From NCBI RefSeq assembly GCF_000400485.1, contig NZ_ASHR01000014.1, forward strand, positions 244,430 to 308,429: DNA of 64,000 nt. The letters are read 5' to 3'. This document shows, piece after piece, positions 60,064 to 64,000 of this stretch (its first letter is position 1; each line of letters opens with the position of its first letter). The DNA comes from Agrococcus pavilionensis RW1 (GTDB taxonomy: Bacteria; Actinomycetota; Actinomycetes; Actinomycetales; Microbacteriaceae). The notes beneath the pieces were generated by a model that saw nothing but the letters and a program-made list of their open reading frames with translations, ran no database searches and was not told the DNA's origin. The position numbers and the translations under genes are program-made.

Positions 60064-62067
60064 TCAGGCTTCGGCCGACACCTTCGCGCGCGCTTGCTGC
60101 AGCGCGCCGGGGCGCGGCTCGATCTCGACGGCCGGGTCGTGCTGCGGGTCGGCCGGCAGCAGCACGCCGTCGAAGAACTCGGCCAGCAGCTCCGGGCGGT
60201 CGAGCGGCAGCACGGTCGCGACGAACATGTCGGGCCGGACGACCACGACGCATCCGTCGCGGCTCACGCCCCGGCGCTCGAAGATGTCGTCCTTCGGGTC
60301 GGCCGCGTACACGAGCTCGTCGTCGCGCAGCTGGAACGGGCCGAAGCGCGGCCGGAAGACGTCGTCGACGTCGTGCGGCTCGATCGCGTCGTGGTCCTGC
60401 TGCCAGACGACCTTGACGTCGAAGACGCTGCCGGCGTCGTCGCCCTCGCGGCGCGTCCGCACGTACGGCGACTCGGGCGAGGTGCGCACCCACTGCGCCC
60501 ACGCCTCGATCGCGCCCCCCTGCCCGGGCGCCTCGCGGCCCGCGAAGGCGTAGAGGCGCCAGCGGCCGTCGGCGCGCATGTGGTGGCCGAGCTCCATCGG
60601 CACCGCATCGCACACGCGCACGACGGGCGCCGACCAGAAGCGCTTGCCGATCGGGTAGCCGCTCGCGAGGTGCTGGTGCTCGCCCGATTCGGTGATCATC
60701 GAGGGCTCGTAGTGGGTGCCGAAGCCCGAGGCCTGCACCTCGCTCTTGAGGTAGTGCGCCGTGACCTCCTTGGGGTCGACGCCGCCGAGCTCGGGGTGCT
60801 CGGGGTCGAGCACCTTCGCGCCCATGAGCGTCGACCACTCGCGGTCGAAGTCGATGAGCTTCTGCGCGACGACCTGGCGCTCGACCGAGTAGGTGTCGAG
60901 CAGCGACTCGGGCGAGCGCCCCGTGAGCACCGAGCCGAGCTTCCAGCCGAGGTTGAAGGTGTCCTGCATCGAGACGTTCATGCCCTGCCCGGCCTTCGCC
61001 GAGTGCGTGTGGCACGCGTCGCCCGCGATGAACACCCGCGGCTCGACCGTGCCGCGCTCCTCGGGCTTCACGTCGTCGAAGGTGTCGGTCAGGCGCTGGC
61101 CCACCTCGTAGATGCTCCACCACGCGACGTCGCGCACCTCGAGCCGGTAGGGGTGGAAGATCGACTGCGCGATCTCGACGATGCGCTCGAGCGGCGTCTC
61201 GCGCACCTTGCCGTGGTCCTCGGGCGAGATGTCGCCCATGTCGACGTAGATGCGGCACAGCGCGTTGCCCTCCCGGGGGATGAGCAGGATGCTGCCGGCC
61301 TCCGACTGGATCGCGCACTTCGTGCGGATGTCGGGGAAGTCGGTGTCGACGAGCACATCCATGACGCCCCACGCGTGGTTGCGCGAGTCGCCGAGCAGCT
61401 GCCCGCCGATCGACTTGCGCACGACCGAGCGGGCCCCGTCGCAGCCGACGGCGTACTTCGCGCGCACGACGCGCTCGGTGCCCGCGTCGGGGCCGGCCGT
61501 GCGGCGGAGCGTCGCCTTCACGGGGTGGGTCTCGCCGTCCTCGACCTCGAGCCCGAGCAGCTCCCAGCCGAAGTCGGGGCTCATGCGGCTCGGCGAGTTG
61601 GCCATGTACTCGCAGAAGTAGTCCTGCACGCGCGCCTGGTTGCAGATGACGTGCGGGAACTCGCTGAGCGTCGAGCCCTCGACGCCCGCGGAGTCGAGCG
61701 TCGCCTCCGCGCGGTAGATGCGCGAGCGGTCGGCGGGGTCGGGGCGCCAGAACTGCATCTCGGTGATGCGGTAGGCCTCCTGCAGCAGCCGCTCGGCGAA
61801 GCCGAACGCCTGGAAGGTCTCGATCGAGCGCGCCTGCAGGCCGTCGGCCTGGCCGAGCTCGAGGCGGCCCTCGCGGCGCTCGATGATGCGCGTGTGCACC
61901 TCCGGGTACATCGACAGCTGCGCGCCGAGCAGCACGCCCGCCGGACCGGTGCCGACGATGAGCACGTCCATCTCGGCGGGGAGCTCCGCGGGCCGGTCGA
62001 GGCCGATGCCCGCGGCGGGCAGGATGCGCGGGTCGCCCTTGACGTAGCCGTGGTGGTGGAACTGCAT
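60064..62067 (-). CDS. FAD-dependent aromatic monooxygenase (PheA/MobA-like)
   Basis: The 667-residue flavoprotein has the FAD motif VLIVGTGPAGVLLGAQLSMYP (in part, about 34-54), the NADPH-type DG motif CDGARSVVRKSIGGQ (about 210), the GD motif FIAGDACHTHSAKAGQGMN (about 345) and a C-terminal thioredoxin-like domain. This is the phenol 2-monooxygenase / 3-hydroxybenzoate 4-monooxygenase group. Position with HpaD, hydratase and HpaI suggests that it hydroxylates a hydroxyphenylacetate or similar ring. The ATG has GAAGGAGA upstream and follows the hpaI stop by 21 nt. Confidence 0.88.
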   Translation of the reverse strand: MQFHHHGYVKGDPRILPAAGIGLDRPAELPAEMDVLIVGTGPAGVLLGAQLSMYPEVHTRIIERREGRLELGQADGLQARSIETFQAFGFAERLLQEAYRITEMQFWRPDPADRSRIYRAEATLDSAGVEGSTLSEFPHVICNQARVQDYFCEYMANSPSRMSPDFGWELLGLEVEDGETHPVKATLRRTAGPDAGTERVVRAKYAVGCDGARSVVRKSIGGQLLGDSRNHAWGVMDVLVDTDFPDIRTKCAIQSEAGSILLIPREGNALCRIYVDMGDISPEDHGKVRETPLERIVEIAQSIFHPYRLEVRDVAWWSIYEVGQRLTDTFDDVKPEERGTVEPRVFIAGDACHTHSAKAGQGMNVSMQDTFNLGWKLGSVLTGRSPESLLDTYSVERQVVAQKLIDFDREWSTLMGAKVLDPEHPELGGVDPKEVTAHYLKSEVQASGFGTHYEPSMITESGEHQHLASGYPIGKRFWSAPVVRVCDAVPMELGHHMRADGRWRLYAFAGREAPGQGGAIEAWAQWVRTSPESPYVRTRREGDDAGSVFDVKVVWQQDHDAIEPHDVDDVFRPRFGPFQLRDDELVYAADPKDDIFERRGVSRDGCVVVVRPDMFVATVLPLDRPELLAEFFDGVLLPADPQHDPAVEIEPRPGALQQARAKVSAEA

Positions 62068-62088
62068 GGCTTCTCCTTCGAAGGCTCT

Positions 62089-62898
62089 CTAGTAGCTGTC
62101 TGCGGCGGCGCGCGTGTCGCGGATGCGGGCGACGGCCGCCTCCGAGCCGCGCGCCATGAGCGTGACGTCGGCCGAGACGAAGACGAACGCGGCGCCGCGC
62201 GCGAGCACGCGGTCCTGGTCGGCCTCCGCGAACGCGTTGACGCCGACCGGCTTGCCCGCGCCGCGCACGGCGTCGATCGCCGCGTCGACCGCGGCGACGA
62301 CCTCGGGCGCTCCGGGCGAGCCGGGGAAGCCCATCGAGCCGGCGAGGTCGGCGGGGCCGATGAAGACGGCGTCGACGCCGTCGACCGCCGCGATCTCGGC
62401 GGCGTTCGCCACCGCATCCGCCGTCTCGATCTGCACGACGACCGACACGTGCCGGTCGGCGTCGCCGACGTAGCCGGCCGCGCGGCCCCAGCGGGCCGAG
62501 CGGGCGAGTGCGGAGCCGATGCCGCGCGCGCCGGCGCGCTCGCCTGCCGCGCCCGGGTAGCGGGCCGCGCGCACGGCGGCCTCGGCGTCGGCGGCGCTCG
62601 AGACCATCGGCACGACGATGTTCTGCGCGCCGAGGTCGAGCACCTGCTTGATGCGCACGGGGTCGTTCCAGGGGATGCGCACGATCGTCGTGACCGGGTA
62701 GGCCTCGGCCGCCTGCAGGATCTGCAGGATGTCGCGCAGCTCGATCGGCCCGTGCTCGCCGTCGACGAGCAGCAGGTCGGCGCCCGAGCCCGCCATGAGC
62801 TCGGCGGCGATCGGGCTCCCGGATGCGTTCCACAGGCCCACGAGGGCGCGGTCGGCTCCCGCGAGCACGTCGCGCAGTGTCGGCTTGAGCGCCGTCAT
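62089..62898 (-). CDS. hpaI: HpcH/HpaI aldolase family protein
   Basis: The 269-residue class II aldolase has GLWNASGSPIAAELMAGSGAD (about 21-41), the catalytic VDGEHGPIE (about 45), and the metal-binding Glu and Asp in VQIETADAVANAAEI and FIGPADLAGSMG (about 175). These cleave 4-hydroxy-2-oxoheptanedioate to pyruvate and succinate semialdehyde. The ATG overlaps the hydratase stop by 4 nt. With HpaD and the hydratase upstream, the homoprotocatechuate pathway assignment is strong. Confidence 0.92.
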   Translation of the reverse strand: MTALKPTLRDVLAGADRALVGLWNASGSPIAAELMAGSGADLLLVDGEHGPIELRDILQILQAAEAYPVTTIVRIPWNDPVRIKQVLDLGAQNIVVPMVSSAADAEAAVRAARYPGAAGERAGARGIGSALARSARWGRAAGYVGDADRHVSVVVQIETADAVANAAEIAAVDGVDAVFIGPADLAGSMGFPGSPGAPEVVAAVDAAIDAVRGAGKPVGVNAFAEADQDRVLARGAAFVFVSADVTLMARGSEAAVARIRDTRAAADSY

Positions 62899-63710
62899 CG
62901 GAACGCCACCTCGACCATCCCCGCGTCCTGGAACTCGACCCGCACGCGGTCGCCCGGGTGCACCCACACGGGGCGCGTGAACGAGCCGGCGAGGATGAGC
63001 TCGCCCGCCTCGAGCCGGTCGCCGTGCTGCGCGAGCTTGCCCGCGAGCCACGCGACGCCGTGCGCGGGGTGGCCGAGCACGCCGCCGGAGACGCCCGTCT
63101 CGATCACCTCGTCGTTGACGAAGCACTGCGCGCCGATCCAGGCGAGGTTGCGGTCGCGCGGGCCGAGCTCGACGTCGCCGACGACGACGGCGCCGAGCGC
63201 CGCGTTGTCGCTGATGGTGTCGACGATCGTGCGGCCCGCGAGCTCGATGTGCGAGTCGAGGATCTCGAGCGCCGGCACGACGACCTCGGTCGCGTCGAGC
63301 ACCTGCTCGATCGTGAGCCCCTCGCCCTCGAGCGGCGAGCGCAGCACGAAGGCGAGCTCGACCTCGACGCGCACGTTCGACCACTGCGCGTGCTCGACCG
63401 TGTCGCCCGAGCGGTAGGCCTGGTCGGCGAAGATCACGCCGTAGTCGGGCTCCGTGATGCCCGTCGCATCCTGCATCGCCTTGCTCGTGAGGCCGATCTT
63501 GCGGCCCACGAGCCGCGCCCCGGCCTCCTCGCGGCGAGCGCGCCAGATGCGCTGCACCGCGTAGGAGTCCTCGATCGTCGCCTCGGGGTAGCGCGTCGAG
63601 ATGCGCTCGATCGTGCCGCGCGAGCGCGTGGCCTCGGCGAGCTCGTCGGCGATCGCGGTGACCGTCGCGTCGTCGAGGCCCCGGCCAGGGCGCAGGTGGT
63701 CCGTCGTCAC
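62895..63710 (-). CDS. hpaH: 2-Oxo-hept-4-ene-1,7-dioate hydratase (HpaH-like)
   Basis: The 271-residue protein is a 2-keto-4-pentenoate hydratase-fold enzyme. It has RKIGLTSKAMQDATGITEPDYGVIF (about 75-100), VEVELAFVLRSPLEGEG (about 120) with the metal glutamates, and GAVVVGD and GHPAHGVAWLAGKL later. Its neighbours fit the hydratase step before HpaI. MhpD/BphE-type hydratases are close relatives, so exact substrate is inferred from context. The GTG at 63710 overlaps the hpaD stop by 4 nt. Confidence 0.88.
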   Translation of the reverse strand: MTTDHLRPGRGLDDATVTAIADELAEATRSRGTIERISTRYPEATIEDSYAVQRIWRARREEAGARLVGRKIGLTSKAMQDATGITEPDYGVIFADQAYRSGDTVEHAQWSNVRVEVELAFVLRSPLEGEGLTIEQVLDATEVVVPALEILDSHIELAGRTIVDTISDNAALGAVVVGDVELGPRDRNLAWIGAQCFVNDEVIETGVSGGVLGHPAHGVAWLAGKLAQHGDRLEAGELILAGSFTRPVWVHPGDRVRVEFQDAGMVEVAFR

Positions 63711-64000
63711 AGCTGGTTGCCGATCTTGAAGCCCTTCGCGGCCTCGCCCTTGTAGGTGCCGTCCTCGTCGCCCTTGCGCGTGTACGAGAAGCCGTCGGCG
63801 CCGACGGTCACCTCCATCTCGCTCGAGTCGGTGCGCTCGACGATCTCGACGACGTTGCCGTCGAGGTCGAGCACCGGCGAGGCCTCGGTGTACCAGGAGG
63901 GCACGACCGGGTTGCCCCACCAGTCGCGGCGCTGGTTGTCGTGCACGTCCCACGTGATGACGGGGTTGTCGGGGTCGCCGGTCCAGTAGTCCTGCGTGTA
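63707..64000 (-). CDS. hpaD: Homoprotocatechuate 2,3-dioxygenase, C-terminal part (partial)
   Basis: The frame runs in from the right edge and gives about 97 residues. It begins YTQDYWTGDPDNPVITWDVHDNQRRDWWGN in register (in part) and ends FKIGNQL. This matches the C-terminus of the extradiol enzyme from Brevibacterium and Arthrobacter that cleaves 3,4-dihydroxyphenylacetate, with the closing VTVGADGFSYTRKG segment. The iron-binding residues lie in the part outside the window. It is the upstream end of a run of 4-nt overlaps with hpaH and hpaI. Confidence 0.88.
   Translation of the reverse strand, partial: YTQDYWTGDPDNPVITWDVHDNQRRDWWGNPVVPSWYTEASPVLDLDGNVVEIVERTDSSEMEVTVGADGFSYTRKGDEDGTYKGEAAKGFKIGNQL

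Overview
The window is chromosomal DNA of very high G+C content with tightly packed genes, many GTG starts and frequent 4-nt ATGA/GTGA stop-start overlaps. Mycothiol S-conjugate amidase, a WhiB regulator, a PdtaS-type kinase, Rv3235-family and DUF4307 proteins, and a DUF222-HNH protein point to Actinomycetota. The gene order and a Microbacteriaceae-type palindromic repeat suggest Micrococcales, most likely Microbacteriaceae. The genus cannot be fixed from the sequence alone. No IS element, prophage or CRISPR array is visible, and no gap between genes exceeds about 300 bp.

Layout. 1-3.9 kb: end of an unknown gene, enolase, FtsB/DivIC, DUF501 and a type II NADH dehydrogenase. 4-7.7 kb: TetR, a fold-III PLP enzyme, an aldonolactone-oxidase-type flavoprotein and LemA. 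7.6-13.5 kb: a YcaQ-like protein, an AI-2E exporter, threonine ammonia-lyase, and the conserved actinobacterial greA / DUF4307 / mca / small membrane protein block. 13.5-19.8 kb: Rv3235-family protein, an orphan Tad-like CpaB/CpaE pair, PdtaS-type kinase, WhiB1-type regulator and a Bcp peroxiredoxin. 19.9-24.1 kb: tRNA-Lys, AlaA-type aminotransferase, PfkB kinase and DUF222-HNH.

24.1-31.5 kb is the most unusual region: a TetR-controlled operon encoding an MMPL transporter fused to what looks like a degenerate ABC ATPase domain, a YhgE/Pip membrane protein and an acyl-CoA ligase. 32.4-37.6 kb holds ilvD-ilvB-ilvN-ilvC, ending in a strong terminator. serA (41.6 kb) and leuB-ilvE-FAH-gltX (47.9-53.4 kb) follow, separated by two accessory stretches: a Rieske flavoprotein with membrane proteins, and TetR/MFS, a hydrolase and a GAF-kinase. 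53.4-59.9 kb is mixed: TrxR-like flavoprotein, tRNA-Gln, CysK-like enzyme, DUF1304/DoxX, YihY and a TetR/hydrolase pair. 60-64 kb carries part of a homoprotocatechuate meta-cleavage operon running off the right edge: HpaD C-terminus, hydratase, HpaI aldolase and an FAD monooxygenase.

Regulation is unusually legible. Many genes have a TANNNT -10 element only 6-8 nt before the start codon, consistent with leaderless mRNAs. Three TetR or PadR genes lie beside clear palindromes in their promoter regions.
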